Notes: generated by a model not told the origin, from the sequence alone. A DNA stretch of 64,000 bases from Hygrophila difformis (GCA_030278955.1 JAOANR010000006.1:12857915-12921914); one strand, 5' to 3'. Shown: positions 47,582 through 58,741, counted from the first letter of the stretch. Translations and numbers: made by a program.

Positions 47582-50500
47582 TTACGGTCCCAATCTGTAC
47601 GGACCTCCACCGAGATAATGGCCTTCCATGTAGAGTGCTGCTGCTGCTGCTGCATTTTGGGGATGATGCAAACCATCCATTACCATAAACTGCATATCTT
47701 CCGAAGGCTTCCAGTGTCGTTTTCTTTGGTTAATGAACCAATTGTTTATCTGCTTCTGGTCCAAACCAGTCGACTCCGCCAATGCCACCTTCTCCGATTC
47801 CTATGCAATAAATACCAAAAGATATAGTATAATTAGTTCCGATAGAAAAATGCATGCACTAGCTAGGAGTGCATGTGTGTTTCTTATGTCCTAATAAAAA
47901 AAGGCCGGGTAACTGATTTTTTGTGGTGCAAGGGAGAGTAGTAATTGTACCGATGGATATGGCCACTTGTAGTGCAATTCCCACCAGCTAAGAAGCTTGA
48001 GGCGGGCGTCTTTTGGCAGTTTGCCTTTCTTCTTCTTCTTGGAAAGCTCTTGTTTGAGGCTGCTCAAGTATCCACTATACTTCTTTAAGAGGTGGGTTTT
48101 CAGTTCCTGATCTTCAGCTCTTGGATCAATCTCGGTGACATCCATGTCTCCGCAGCTATTTTCTTGGTCTTCATCAGATGATCCTCCACCCCTGTACTTG
48201 TCTTTATTTTTTTTTTCATACAATAAATCCAAAGACATAAATCAATATACAATTGGATAAAATCCCTCCATATATGGAGTAGTAATTGCTCTCCTGCCTC
48301 TCCATATATATGGAGTTTTAGTAGGAATTGAAGAATAGAACTATTTTGTAGTATTGGAACACTATGATTAGGAAAATAGACCCAACCCAATCGACAGGGA
48401 ACTTGGACATAACAAGAGATTAAAACGAGCTCTCATTTGTGAATCCTGTCGAAACAGCAAGAAAAAGCATAATCTGTAACAATATTACATATATGGATGC
48501 TTAAAACTGTGTCCTGCAGCTCATAAATTTGTTGGAAAATGATCACCAACCAGCCTATCAAAATCTCTTCTTCACTATTCATGGTGCATATCATGCATGT
48601 TTTCTCATTGCATTCTAAAATAATCCCACGATAATTGTCTCAACATAATATAATAACATAAACATATTTAAAATGAGTTTTCTTTTTTTTTTTAAAAAAA
48701 AAAGGTAAAATGAGAATTCGTAATCTTGGTACCAAGAAGTGAAGAAAGAATATCCTATGGTACTAAAAAGGAAATTTCCCCGCTAGGCTCGTGTATACTA
48801 TTAACACAACGAGGCGAATTCTATGATTGATCAAGTGAGGGCTAATCTAACTAACCATGGGCCTCAAAGAACTCAAGGTCGGACTCCAATTCACTCACAT
48901 TGTGTTGCAACAACATTTATACTATTTTATTACGTACATATATATCGCTCTAGCTAGGGAAAATAAAAATTTCAAAATATTTGTAATTTTGATGATATCA
49001 ATCAAAAATATCTACGTTGCAGTACAAGTTATTCTTAATACTATATGTGTATTAATAGATAAAACAACTTGAAACAGAAACAGAGGGAGTCAAAGGCGGA
49101 TCCAAGATTTTATTAATAAGTCTAGACAACAATTTTCAGAATTAGAGAAATAATGACATTGGGAATTTCCAGGAGAGGTGAAGCATAACTGAAAATTTGG
49201 GAAGCGTTCACTGGCTTGTTGGGCTTGAGTGAGGAGGAAGAAATAAATGAATTTGAGAATGACCAAGTCAGTCTGGCAGCCCATAAGTCTGCAGCCCCTT
49301 TGTAGTAGGTCTGCCACCAAGGAGCTGCAGCTGAGCACTGAATGAATGATAAATTAAAGAAAACCGACAGGGTGTGTATAATTAGGGTTTTTGTTTTCAT
49401 GTGCTGAAGTTGGGCATGCATAATGTTAAAGGGTTCCTCGGGAACACGCGTGAGAAAATACCGGTACATGTATTTATGAGTCAAAAGTTCAAATTCAGTT
49501 TTCACAGTGGGAAATAGCGGGCAGGCAGGCAGGCAGGCAGGTAGGCATCAGTGCAGCAGCAGACAGACAGGTAGAAAAGTAGGAGTAGGACATAGATTAC
49601 ACACTACTACTACTACTACTGAACTGAACTACTACTACTACTACTACTGTTGTTTTGATCAAAGTTAGATTCCCACATTGACATATATATTCCCATTATT
49701 TCCCTTCACAGTCGGGAATTCAAGCATATACTACAGAATACAGGCAGGCATACAGCTATAGCTATGCTGCATCAATAGTAAATTATACTCCTACATACAT
49801 GCATGTGTGTCGTGTGATGTGTATTTGAATGTGGGCAGCAAAGCCTACCAATTTACTCCAGCAAAGCCTACCAATCTACTCCCTCCGTTGTTCTTTTTAA
49901 ATTGTCACGAACCCACCAATTCAATAGACATTGTTTTTTTGGGTGATCGGATGCCAAGAGGATCGGATGCCAAGAGGCATCAGCTAACAAAATTCAATAG
50001 ACATTGTTAATCATTAATAACTCAAATTGCATATAAGTAAAAATTATAAAAAAAATTGATATTCTAAATCTATGCAATTAGACGAATCCGACAAGATCTT
50101 AATTGACTCTATTTTATCTTGTTTAATTGGATGAAAAAGTCGAATCAAAATTACTCAATAAACAGTGACAAAACACCACATCTGTGTCAATTAATTACTC
50201 CTTCCGTTCCTAAATAGTTGTCTCTTTCAGCTCAATTTCAATAACCAAGGTTTGTATTAATTAACTCATAGATTTATATTTTTACCCTTCAACTATACTC
50301 ATTCTTAATAAATGTACAACAAATAGCATTTATGTAAAGTGAAGGGCAATATAGTAAAAGTATAGCATAACTACCTATAACTATATAAAAATGACAAATA
50401 TATCATTTATGTAAAGTGAAGGGCAATATAGTAAAAGTATAGCATAACTACCTATAACTATCTAAAAATGACAACTATTTTGAAACACTTTTCAATCTCT

Positions 50501-52910
50501 AAAAAGACAACTAAAAAGTAACTGAGGGAGTAGGATCGGAGGAGTATTTTATTACCCCTATATCTGCAGACAGCAGACTGAGTCTGTCGTACTAGACTGG
50601 ACTGTGGACACTGGACAGTCTCCCAATGCAACTCTCAGTTTTGCTCTGCACAAGATGATCTTACTAGCGAGTTTCATAAATACTTTATCCACCATTCTCA
50701 CTTCACTTGCATTATACCATTTCATTTACTACTATTCTGTTTCTACTGTTTTCACACAAGGATTACATAACACTAGAGAGATTTAATTCTGCTATATTCA
50801 ATTTCATTGACGTGCCTACTATTATAATTCTGTAATATTTCATGTTCACTTCAAGGAATTAACTTAGGAAATAAACAGCATGACACGATAATCATATTTT
50901 GAGTAGTCCTGCCTTTGTTTTCTTTCCAAGAATACTGCTTTTACTTTTAAATATATTTATTCTTTGGAATTATATATATAGTATTCTTATATATAATTCC
51001 AAATTTGCATACAAGTATTCTTATAATATTTGAAAATTATATAGGTAATTGGGAATTGGGGGTCTTCACAATTTGTTTCAAAATTTATAACTTAAAAATT
51101 TGAAGATTCTTTTAATTTACATAAACAGCATCTTTAGTGTGTTGAGAAAATAAAGAAACATTACTAATTCGTCCCAGACATGCACTTTCAATTTGAATCT
51201 AAAAATATAGACCAAATTACCCAGGAGGCTATATGCATCATTGCAATAATAATTTTATTATTTTAGAAACCGAAAAATTTGATTGCGAAATCTCAAAATT
51301 CAATCACTAAATCAAAATTCATTTGCTACCTCGAAACTCATTAGCTACAAGCGACCAAATTGCATAGGTAAATAAGAATATCCTATAGTGCATACTGCAT
51401 ATTACAAAAATTTATTTTGTTTAAAATATAAAAGAACTATCAAGGCATATATAATAATGCATATATACATATATATCACTTATTATCTGCCTATATAATG
51501 CATATAAATATATATATATATAACACAATATAAAATCCTTTAATAGATGAAAATAACAAATTAAATTCATCGTCATTTTCATAAAACTCAAACATGTTCA
51601 TAAAAATAACTCAACATTTGCGAAAGTCGGCAAATTAAAGCTAAGGAATTGAACGGCATATAGCCAGTCACCCAGTGTACAATTTACTTTATTTAATATA
51701 GCCTATAGGAGTATTTTATAAATTTATATCTAATTAAGTACTAGTACCAAAAATTTAAAAAGCAGTATTAAATAAAGAAGAAAATTTCAATACCTTAATT
51801 ACACATTTAAAATTAATTAATAGTAGTGTTCAAATTCCCCAAAGCAATGGCGTGTATTCTTCCACAATAGGCCACTAAATTTGCAACTTAGACAAAAAAG
51901 GAAATGCAATTAAGAAACTTTTGAACGTGTATGCGTCTTCAAGATCACAATGACAAATATTTAAACACAGGCAACAGTTAATTGTTCCTTGAGAGTCATT
52001 TCGATGCCAAAGAAGCAATTGATGTCTGGTGATGAAGATGACGAATAAAAAGGGAGAAAAAAAAATGGAATAAATGAAAAAAAAAGAAAAAGAAAAAGAA
52101 AAAGTAGTAAATACGAACCAGGGTTGAAGATTGGGACAGGGGCATTGGTAACCAGACTAAGCTGATTTTCGATCCGCTTGATGAAGTCCATGGCTTCCTG
52201 TAATGGCCTCGTCACCTCCTCTCTGTACTTCACCAGCATGTCACAGTATGCTTCCTGCAATCAATCAATTTTATACTGTTATTACTATCATTACACAATT
52301 CCCAAATCCAAACACATCAGAGACTTATATTAATTAATTGCACCACCATGAACTGGTCCAGTTCTGGATCCTTCGCAGCTCCTCCACCGCCCGCTGCCGC
52401 CGCTCCTTGCCTTGCCTCGAACTCTTGCCGCACCGCCGTCAGTCGATCAACCACCTCCGGTGGAGCTCCCACCTATGTATTAAAAAACTAATTTGTTAAA
52501 CAAACCACACAAGTATATTAATTTTATTTTTAAAAAAATTATTTTGCAATTTTATATATGGTGGTGACCTTTTGGCAATCCGTGTAGGCTTGAAGAAGAT
52601 TAGAATACTGAGGATGGGCAATAATCTTGGCTTTCAAAGCATCGAGGTCACCGGAGCTTTCATTTTCTTTTCTCTTATGGCGATTAAAATACTGTTGTTG
52701 ATGATGATCATTGCGCGAGGTTCCAGCTTCAGTTTTCACCACGGGATGGGGATGCTGATGGCCGTCGGATTGGTCGTAGAAATCGGACGGTTGGAGGTTG
52801 AAGCTACTGATGAGCGGCGGCTGGCTGCCTGGCGGAAGAAGCCGACCTCCGTAGAGGTAACTGGACCTGGAATTACTGGTTTCATTCTCCTGGGGATTGA
52901 ATTCCTCCAT
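47582..52910 (-). CDS. KNAT1: Class I KNOX homeobox protein, KNAT1/BREVIPEDICELLUS type (355 aa)
   Basis: A TALE homeodomain transcription factor that maintains meristem and internode identity, acting in the nucleus with BELL partners. Minus-strand exons: 52910-52569, 52472-52347, 52254-52115, 48191-47951 and 47800-47582, all GT-AG with agreeing phase (1068 nt). KNOX1 (about residues 91-135): [44 protein letters not shown]2 (about 150-195): [23 protein letters not shown] (about 232-252): [20 protein letters not shown]. Homeodomain with the PYP loop extension: [38 protein letters not shown]. The C-terminal end MVMDGLHH...GPYRLGP is characteristic of the KNAT1/BP group rather than STM or KNAT2/6. 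Exon 2 has a Gly/Ala-rich insert. Intron 3 is 3.9 kb. No break seen. A copia element lies about 380 bp upstream of the start codon. Confidence 0.95.
49517..49648 (+). repeat. (GGCA)n and (CTA)n microsatellites in KNOX intron 3
   Basis: GCAGGCAGGCAGGCAGGCAG near 49521-49541, then two CTA/ACT runs near 49604-49620 and 49631-49648. Confidence 0.9.
49879..50195. mobile_element. Stowaway-like MITE, right end interrupted
   Basis: Begins CTCCCTCCGTTGTTCTTTTT after TA and shares its body (AACTCAAATTGCATATAAGT, AACAGTGACAAAACACCA) with the 46842-47101 copy. The right terminal repeat is missing where another MITE starts at 50198. Confidence 0.75.
50198..50530. mobile_element. Stowaway-like MITE with an internal duplication
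   Basis: CTCCTTCCGTTCCTAAATAG at the left, TAACTGAGGGAG at the right, TA on both sides (50196-50197, 50531-50532). A block of about 75 bp starting CATTTATGTAAAGTGAAGGG occurs twice in tandem (about 50328-50470). Confidence 0.88.
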
Positions 52911-53290
52911 TTTTATTTATATATTTCTGAATTAAGAATCCCAATAACAATAATAGAGTTCAATTCTAGAGCAAAGGATTAAGAGAAAGAGTAGAGAGGG
53001 AAATGCAGAAGGAAGCAAGAAAACCCTAGAAGAATCAATTGATGTGCTGCAGCAAGGGCAAATTAAAGCCTGGGAAAATTAAATCAAGAAGGGATCTTTA
53101 TCCCCTTATTTTCTTGAATGTTCTTTCTTCCTTGAATCCAGAAATGAACAAGTCGATCGGAGCAGAATTGATGCCGCAAAAATGAGTGTAGGAGAGAGGG
53201 GTACTATAATTCATGTGTATGTCGGTGGAAGGACGGAGGTTGTAAGTTGTAAGGAGGAGGAGGAGATGATGAGGAGTTAGAGAGGTGGTG
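52911..53290 (-). promoter_or_regulatory. Remaining proximal promoter and 5' UTR of the KNOX gene
   Basis: About 380 bp between the KNOX start codon and the copia insertion. It is purine-rich on the plus strand near 53240-53290 (pyrimidine-rich on the coding strand), consistent with 5' UTR sequence. I see no clear TATA box. Confidence 0.5.
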
Positions 53291-53295
53291 GTGTG

Positions 53296-53690
53296 TGTTG
53301 GAGGATAAAATATGGAGGAAGGGATATTTTGGTGTGTAAATATTTGTGGACGTATGGTTTTATATTTGAGAGGTTAGAGGCTAAGTGTTAATATGGAGCT
53401 TGAAAGGTTTGAAAGAAGAGAAGGATGCTTGAGAAAGTTTTATTACAACTCAACTCACTTGTTCTTCTTGGTGTGTTGTTACAAAATGATCCATGCCACC
53501 ACCTATTTATACTAGGCATGGATAATTCTAGATAAATCTAGCAAATATTATCATTCCTACACATCTCTAGAATTCTCTATCAATTTCTATCATATTCTCT
53601 TCCTCTTTATTCTTCTAGAATTTTCATACTATTATCTTAAAGTCTTCTTCTAGAATTATCTATTACAAAATTAAGTTTAACATTCTAACA
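53296..53690 (-). repeat. 3' LTR of the copia element
   Basis: Starts TGTTAGAATG and ends TATCCTCCAACA on the minus strand. A minus-strand TATAAATA box at 53504-53511 faces the KNOX gene. Compared with the other LTR it lacks 29 bp between CAAATATTA and TCATTCCTAC. Confidence 0.96.
53504..53511 (-). promoter_or_regulatory. LTR TATA box facing the KNOX gene
   Basis: TATAAATA on the minus strand within the copia 3' LTR, about 600 bp upstream of the KNOX start codon. The equivalent box in the 5' LTR (57911-57918) would drive the element's own transcript. Confidence 0.6.
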
Positions 53691-53697
53691 CCCCCTC

Positions 53698-56600
53698 TTA
53701 AACTTGATTTTGCATTCCAAGCGAGCTCCTGAGTCTTGCAAACACTTCATACTTGAGGGGTTTAGTGAAAATGTCGGCGACTTGATCTTTTGACTTCACA
53801 TACTCCACTTGGACTTCTTTCTTCGCAATGCAGTCTCTAATGTAGTGGAACCGAGTGTCAATGTGCTTACTCCGATTATGAAATACTGGATTCTTTGCTA
53901 ATGCAATCGCTGACTTATTGTCCACATAAATCCTTGTGGGCTCCTCTTGTGGCCATCCAAGCTCTTTTAATAAACTCCTTAGCCAGATAGCATGACAAAC
54001 ACTCGAAGTGGCAGCTACATACTCAGCTTCACACGTAGATAATGTCACAATTGGTTGCTTCTTTGACATCCAAGTGAATGCAGTACCTCCCATGAAGAAT
54101 ACGAACCCACTTGTACTCTTTCGATCATCATTGTCTCCAGCCCAATCGCTATCACTATAGCCAACAAGCTGATAATTATTAGTACTTGAATAAAGTAGGC
54201 CATAGTTGAGTGTACCTTTGAGATATCTGAGAATTCTTTTTGCTGCCTTCAAGTGTGTAGTGGTTGGATTCTCCATAAAGCGACTCACAAACCCTGTAGC
54301 ATATAGAATATCTGGCCTTGTGCAGGTTAAGTACCTTAAGCTTCCAACCAAGCTCTTGAACATTGTTGGATCTATCTTTTCTCCTTCATCATGCTTGGAT
54401 AATTTATTTCCACTGACCATTGGAGTGTTTGTTGGCTTGCAGTTCTCCATCTTGAACTTCTTAAGAATCTCCTTCGTATAGCCTTCTTGTGCAAGGAAGA
54501 CTCCATGCTCAAGTTGCTTAACCTCCACACCGAGGTAGTACGCCATCAGCCCGATGTCAGTCATATCAAATTCTTTGGTCATAGCCTTCTTGAATTCTTC
54601 AAACAACTTTGGATTGTTTCCGGTGAAGATAAGATCGTCATTATCCTCCAAATACTTGTCAATTCTGCTGTTCCATGCCCTTGGTGCTTGCTTTAACCCG
54701 TATAGAGCTTTTTTCAACTTCAAGACTTTGTCTTCTTGCCCTTTCACCTCATAGCCTGGTGGCTGCTTGATGTAGATCTCTTTGTCAATCACTCCATTCA
54801 AAAAGGCTGACTTGACATCCATCTGGTAGATTTTCCATCTATTCTGGGCTGCAAGAGAAATTATTAGTCTTATAGTTTCAAGGCGAGCCACGGGAGCAAA
54901 TACCTCATCATAGTCAATTCCGGCTCTTTGACTATATCCTTTAGCAACGAGCCTTGCTTTATATCTCTCAATTTCTCCCTTAGAGTTCTTTTTTGCCTTA
55001 AACACCCATTTGACTCCAATTGCTTTGTGATTTCTTGGCAATGTTGCTAGCTCCCATGTATTATTCTTCTCTATGGATTTGATCTCCTCATCCATTGCCT
55101 TTCTCCACTTTTTGCTTTGTGCTGCCTCATCAAAGGTTAATGGTTCACAATCAGCAAATAAGCAGAAAAGTGTGAGATCTTCTAACCTTTCCGTGTCATC
55201 ATAGATCTCATTGAGGCTCCTCACTCGTGATGTAGTTCTCTCATTCAAAAACGATGGTGGCGAGTCTCCAGCTTCTTGCGTTGGTGAAGCAGGTGGAGTC
55301 ACTGGCTCTTCCTGAACTTCTTCTACTTGCTCAACTTCTTCTTGGTCTCCGAGTTGTGGAATAATGAAATTGTAATTATTGATGTTGGATCCAAAATCCC
55401 ATGCTCCTTCCTCATCAAACTCCACATCTCGACTTATGACAGTTTTCTTTGTATCAGGATTAAATAACTTGTAGCCTTTAGAGTTAGAGTCATACCCGAT
55501 GAATATGTATGGCTCATTCTTGTCGTCGAGCTTTCTTCTTGTCTCGTCTGCCACGTGAGCATATGCTTTGCTCCCGAATACTCTTAGATGAGCGATTCCG
55601 GGCTTTCTCCCACTCCATGCTTCTTGTGGAGTCTTTCCCCATACACTTCGAGTTGGAGATCGATTGGATAGGTACACCGCGCATGCCACTGCTTCTGCCC
55701 AAAATTCTTTTGGAAGATTCTTCGTCTTCAACATGCTGCGCGCCATCTCCACTATGGTTCTATTCTTCCTCTCTGCTACACCATTTTGTTGAGGAGATCT
55801 TGGAACAGTGAGAGGCCTCCGGATCCCGTTTGCTTCACAATACGCCATGAACTCATTGGATGTGAATTCACCACCTCGGTCGGTTCTCATGGATTTGATT
55901 TCTAGTCCGCTCTCCTTTTCAACGGCAGCTTTAAATTTCTTGAAGGCTTCAAATACTTCTGATTTATGCTTCAAGAAATACACCCAAGTTTTTCTAGAGA
56001 AATCATCAATGAAGAGCAGGAAATAATTGTTGTTACCTAGAGAACTTGGCTTGATCGGTCCACAAACATCGGCGTGGATTAACTCCAACGGCTTTTTAGC
56101 TCGCGAGGTTGACTCCTTTGGGAATGGCCTTCTAGCTTGCTTCCCAAGTATACATCCTTCGCATAGTTGGTCAGGATGCTTGATGGATGGTAATCCTCTC
56201 ACCATTTCCTTCCTTGATAACAACTCTAATCCTCCAAAATTTAAGTGCCCAAACCGTAGATGCCATAACCAAGACTTATCCTTAACGCAAGCTTTAAGGC
56301 ATTTTGCTACATCATTCCGAATATTTAGTAGAAACATCCTATTCTTCGACATTGGCACCTTCGCTATCAAATTATTTTCCTTATCTCTTATTGAAAGGTT
56401 ATAATCCTTCAAGTGAATATCATAACCTTTCTCTAGGAGTTGTCCCAAACTCAATATATTATTTTTCATGTTGGGCACATAATAGACATTCGAGATGAAA
56501 TCATGACCACCATTTTTTAAGCGAATCAAAATTTTTCCTTTTCCTTGAACTGGAATTTTTGATTCATCACCAAAGGAGACATTGCCACTTACCGATTCAT

Positions 56601-57663
56601 CCAACTCCACGAACATGCTCCTTTTGCCGCACATGTGGTTGCTTGCTCCCGTATCGAGGTACCAAGTATCATCTTGCCTTTCATTTTCTCCTTTGTATGC
56701 CAAGAGCACACTTGCATTTTCTTCCTTCTTGCTCTCAACGAAGTTGGCCTTCTCTTGAACCTTTTGTTTTTCTTTCCAACACTCGGAAGCATAATGCCCA
56801 AATCTATTACAATTATAGCATTTTATAGAAGATTTATCATACCTCGACTTCAGGTTACTCCTTCCATGACCAAATTCTTTTCTTTCTCCACTATTTGCAT
56901 AGCCCCCTCTTGCTTGTCCTCGTCCTCTTCCTCGTCCACGTCCACGTTCTCGACTTTGTCCACGACCTCTCCCAAAACGATCATCACTTGGGCCTTCATC
57001 ATTCTCTTTTGGCCTCACTTGCAATTTTAATAATTGCTCAACTATGTCTTGCTTTCTTTTATGTTTTTCTTCATATGCTTGTAGTGACCCCATCAAGAGA
57101 TCAATAGTCATCTCCTCCAAATTTTTAGTTTCTTCAATAGTCACCACAATATGCTCAAATTTGGGAGTTAGTGAACGCAATATCTTTTCCATTATTCTAA
57201 CATCCTCCAATTTTTCACCATTTCTTTTCATTTGGTTTGATACCGTCAAAACTCTAGTAAAATAATCCGAAATGGACTCGGACTCTTTCATTTGTAGGGA
57301 CTCAAATTCACCACGCAAAGTTTGGAGGCGTACCTTCTTAACTTGATCGGCTCCTTTGCATGATACTTGAAGCTTCTCCCATGCTTCCTTAGCGGTGGTT
57401 GCACTTGAGATCTTCTCAAAATCATCTTCTCCCAATGCTTGGTAGATGAGATAGAGAGCCTTCTTGTCCCTCTTCTTTACATCTCGTAGCCGATCCTTTT
57501 GTTGTTGGGATAGTGATGCCTCATCTTGTGGTTGTTCATAACCACTCTCTACAATCTCCCAAACATCATGAGCACCTAAAAGTGCCTTCATCTTGATACT
57601 CCAATTATCAAAGTTGATCTTATTAAGTAAAGGGACTTGGAAAGATTGTAGGTTGTTAGCCAT
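53698..57663 (-). CDS. Copia gag-pol polyprotein with internal RT deletion (1321 aa)
   Basis: Single open frame from ATG at 57663. Gag: KINFDNWSIKMKALLGAHDV, with zinc knuckle CYNCNRFGHYASEC. Protease: WYLDTGASNHMCG. Integrase: LRFGHLNFGGLELL with CEGCILGK, then LIHADVCGP, SMRTDRGGEF and SPQQNGVAERKNRT, giving D, D and E. RT: VKWVFKAKKNSKGEIERYKA, YQMDVKSAFLNG, KALYGLKQAPRAW. After NSRIDKYLEDN (near residue 1007) the sequence jumps to DDLIFTGNNP, so the conserved segment that normally ends in YVDD is missing, with the frame kept. RNase H: YSDSDWAGDNDDRKSTSG, LSTCEAEYVAATS. All other modules look complete. The element likely cannot make an active RT itself. Copia lineage not assigned. Confidence 0.95.
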   Translation of the reverse strand: MANNLQSFQVPLLNKINFDNWSIKMKALLGAHDVWEIVESGYEQPQDEASLSQQQKDRLRDVKKRDKKALYLIYQALGEDDFEKISSATTAKEAWEKLQVSCKGADQVKKVRLQTLRGEFESLQMKESESISDYFTRVLTVSNQMKRNGEKLEDVRIMEKILRSLTPKFEHIVVTIEETKNLEEMTIDLLMGSLQAYEEKHKRKQDIVEQLLKLQVRPKENDEGPSDDRFGRGRGQSRERGRGRGRGRGQARGGYANSGERKEFGHGRSNLKSRYDKSSIKCYNCNRFGHYASECWKEKQKVQEKANFVESKKEENASVLLAYKGENERQDDTWYLDTGASNHMCGKRSMFVELDESVSGNVSFGDESKIPVQGKGKILIRLKNGGHDFISNVYYVPNMKNNILSLGQLLEKGYDIHLKDYNLSIRDKENNLIAKVPMSKNRMFLLNIRNDVAKCLKACVKDKSWLWHLRFGHLNFGGLELLSRKEMVRGLPSIKHPDQLCEGCILGKQARRPFPKESTSRAKKPLELIHADVCGPIKPSSLGNNNYFLLFIDDFSRKTWVYFLKHKSEVFEAFKKFKAAVEKESGLEIKSMRTDRGGEFTSNEFMAYCEANGIRRPLTVPRSPQQNGVAERKNRTIVEMARSMLKTKNLPKEFWAEAVACAVYLSNRSPTRSVWGKTPQEAWSGRKPGIAHLRVFGSKAYAHVADETRRKLDDKNEPYIFIGYDSNSKGYKLFNPDTKKTVISRDVEFDEEGAWDFGSNINNYNFIIPQLGDQEEVEQVEEVQEEPVTPPASPTQEAGDSPPSFLNERTTSRVRSLNEIYDDTERLEDLTLFCLFADCEPLTFDEAAQSKKWRKAMDEEIKSIEKNNTWELATLPRNHKAIGVKWVFKAKKNSKGEIERYKARLVAKGYSQRAGIDYDEVFAPVARLETIRLIISLAAQNRWKIYQMDVKSAFLNGVIDKEIYIKQPPGYEVKGQEDKVLKLKKALYGLKQAPRAWNSRIDKYLEDNDDLIFTGNNPKLFEEFKKAMTKEFDMTDIGLMAYYLGVEVKQLEHGVFLAQEGYTKEILKKFKMENCKPTNTPMVSGNKLSKHDEGEKIDPTMFKSLVGSLRYLTCTRPDILYATGFVSRFMENPTTTHLKAAKRILRYLKGTLNYGLLYSSTNNYQLVGYSDSDWAGDNDDRKSTSGFVFFMGGTAFTWMSKKQPIVTLSTCEAEYVAATSSVCHAIWLRSLLKELGWPQEEPTRIYVDNKSAIALAKNPVFHNRSKHIDTRFHYIRDCIAKKEVQVEYVKSKDQVADIFTKPLKYEVFARLRSSLGMQNQV

Positions 57664-57686
57664 CTTTCACAGGAGGAGGACCTTAT

Positions 57687-57699
57687 GGCTCTGATACCA
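57687..57699 (-). promoter_or_regulatory. Copia primer binding site
   Basis: TGGTATCAGAGCC on the minus strand, three bases inside the 5' LTR; it matches the usual initiator methionine tRNA primer of plant copia elements. Confidence 0.93.
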
Positions 57700-57702
57700 C
57701 TT

Positions 57703-58126
57703 TGTTGGAGGATAAAATATGGAGGAAGGGATATTTTGGTGTGTAAATATTTGTGGACGTATGGTTTTATATTTGAGAGGTTAGAGGCTAAGTGTTAATA
57801 TGGAGCTTGAAAGGTTTGAAAGAAGAGAAGGATGCTTGAGAAAGTTTTATTACAACTCAACTCACTTGTTCTTCTTGGTGTGTTGTTACAAAATGATCCA
57901 TGCCACCACCTATTTATACTAGGCATGGATAATTCTAGATAAATCTAGCAAATATTACATTACAATAATTCTTAAATATTTCTTGATCATTCCTACACAT
58001 CTCTAGAATTCTCTATCAATTTCTATCATATTCTCTTCCTCTTTATTCTTCTAGAATTTTCATACTATTATCTTAAAGTCTTCTTCTAGAATTATCTATT
58101 ACAAAATTAAGTTTAACATTCTAACA
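57703..58126 (-). repeat. 5' LTR of the copia element
   Basis: The 424-bp full-length LTR with a minus-strand TATAAATA at 57911-57918. Confidence 0.96.
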
Positions 58127-58324
58127 GTGTGTTAGAGTAGGGGCGTGTTTGGAATGGGAGACAGGCAGTAGATGAGGAGGAGGGGGGAGAGCATCTAATG
58201 TTTGCTACTATGCGAGTACTTCATATATGGAAAGTAATCTGAAGGGACGCATTGAATTTGACATCACTTCACAACTTATTAATTTTATTTTATTTTCATT
58301 TCTATACACTACTCCTAATTTGTA

Positions 58325-58741
58325 CTCCCTCCGCGAATGTGTGGCTAGTATTCCTTTTAGGGGTGTCCCGCGAATTTGGCCACTTTCCATTTTTAAATTA
58401 ATTAAATTAATATAAATATCATTAGAATTTTAATGGTTTTCAAATCCCATTAAAAATAATTATTTCTTTAATTCTTCATATTTTAAAATGGGTACAAATA
58501 AAAATTATATAAAATATATATTCTAAAACTAGACGCCTAGACGATTCTAACAAGACCATACTTGACTAATTTTCTCTAATTAAACATTACAATAGTATTA
58601 AGTCAAAGTTAAAAAATAAACAAAGTTAAAATTCATTAAACTTTTTAAACACAAATACCCACACCACTTTAACCACTAAACCACACCACCTAAATTACCT
58701 TGTCCAAAAGAAAGTAGCCACATTTCGCGTGACGGAGGGAG
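58325..58741. mobile_element. Stowaway-like MITE (417 bp)
   Basis: CTCCCTCCGCGAATGTGTGG at the left mirrors CACATTTCGCGTGACGGAGGGAG at the right; TA on both sides (58323-58324, 58742-58743). GTGTGGCTA and GTAGCCACAT continue the inverted repeat inward. Confidence 0.93.

Larger units (their letters stand above)
48192..52114 (-). other. Large third intron of the KNOX gene
   Basis: 3.9 kb of AT-rich intron with microsatellites (GGCA)n and (CTA)n, two Stowaway-like MITEs, a T/A run near 48684-48702 and AT repeats near 51500. The homeobox exons lie on its far side. Large introns at this position are known in KNOX genes, and in maize kn1 insertions in the third intron cause misexpression. Confidence 0.8.
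53296..58126 (-). mobile_element. Complete Ty1/copia LTR retrotransposon, recent insertion
   Basis: Bounded by the duplication GTGTG (53291-53295, 58127-58131). LTRs are 395 bp (left, 3') and 424 bp (right, 5'). They appear identical apart from a 29-bp deletion in the left one. The primer binding site TGGTATCAGAGCC (initiator Met tRNA) is next to the right LTR, and the polypurine tract AAGAGGGGG abuts the left LTR. One long polyprotein frame lies between. Transcription runs leftward, the same direction as the KNOX gene. Confidence 0.97.
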
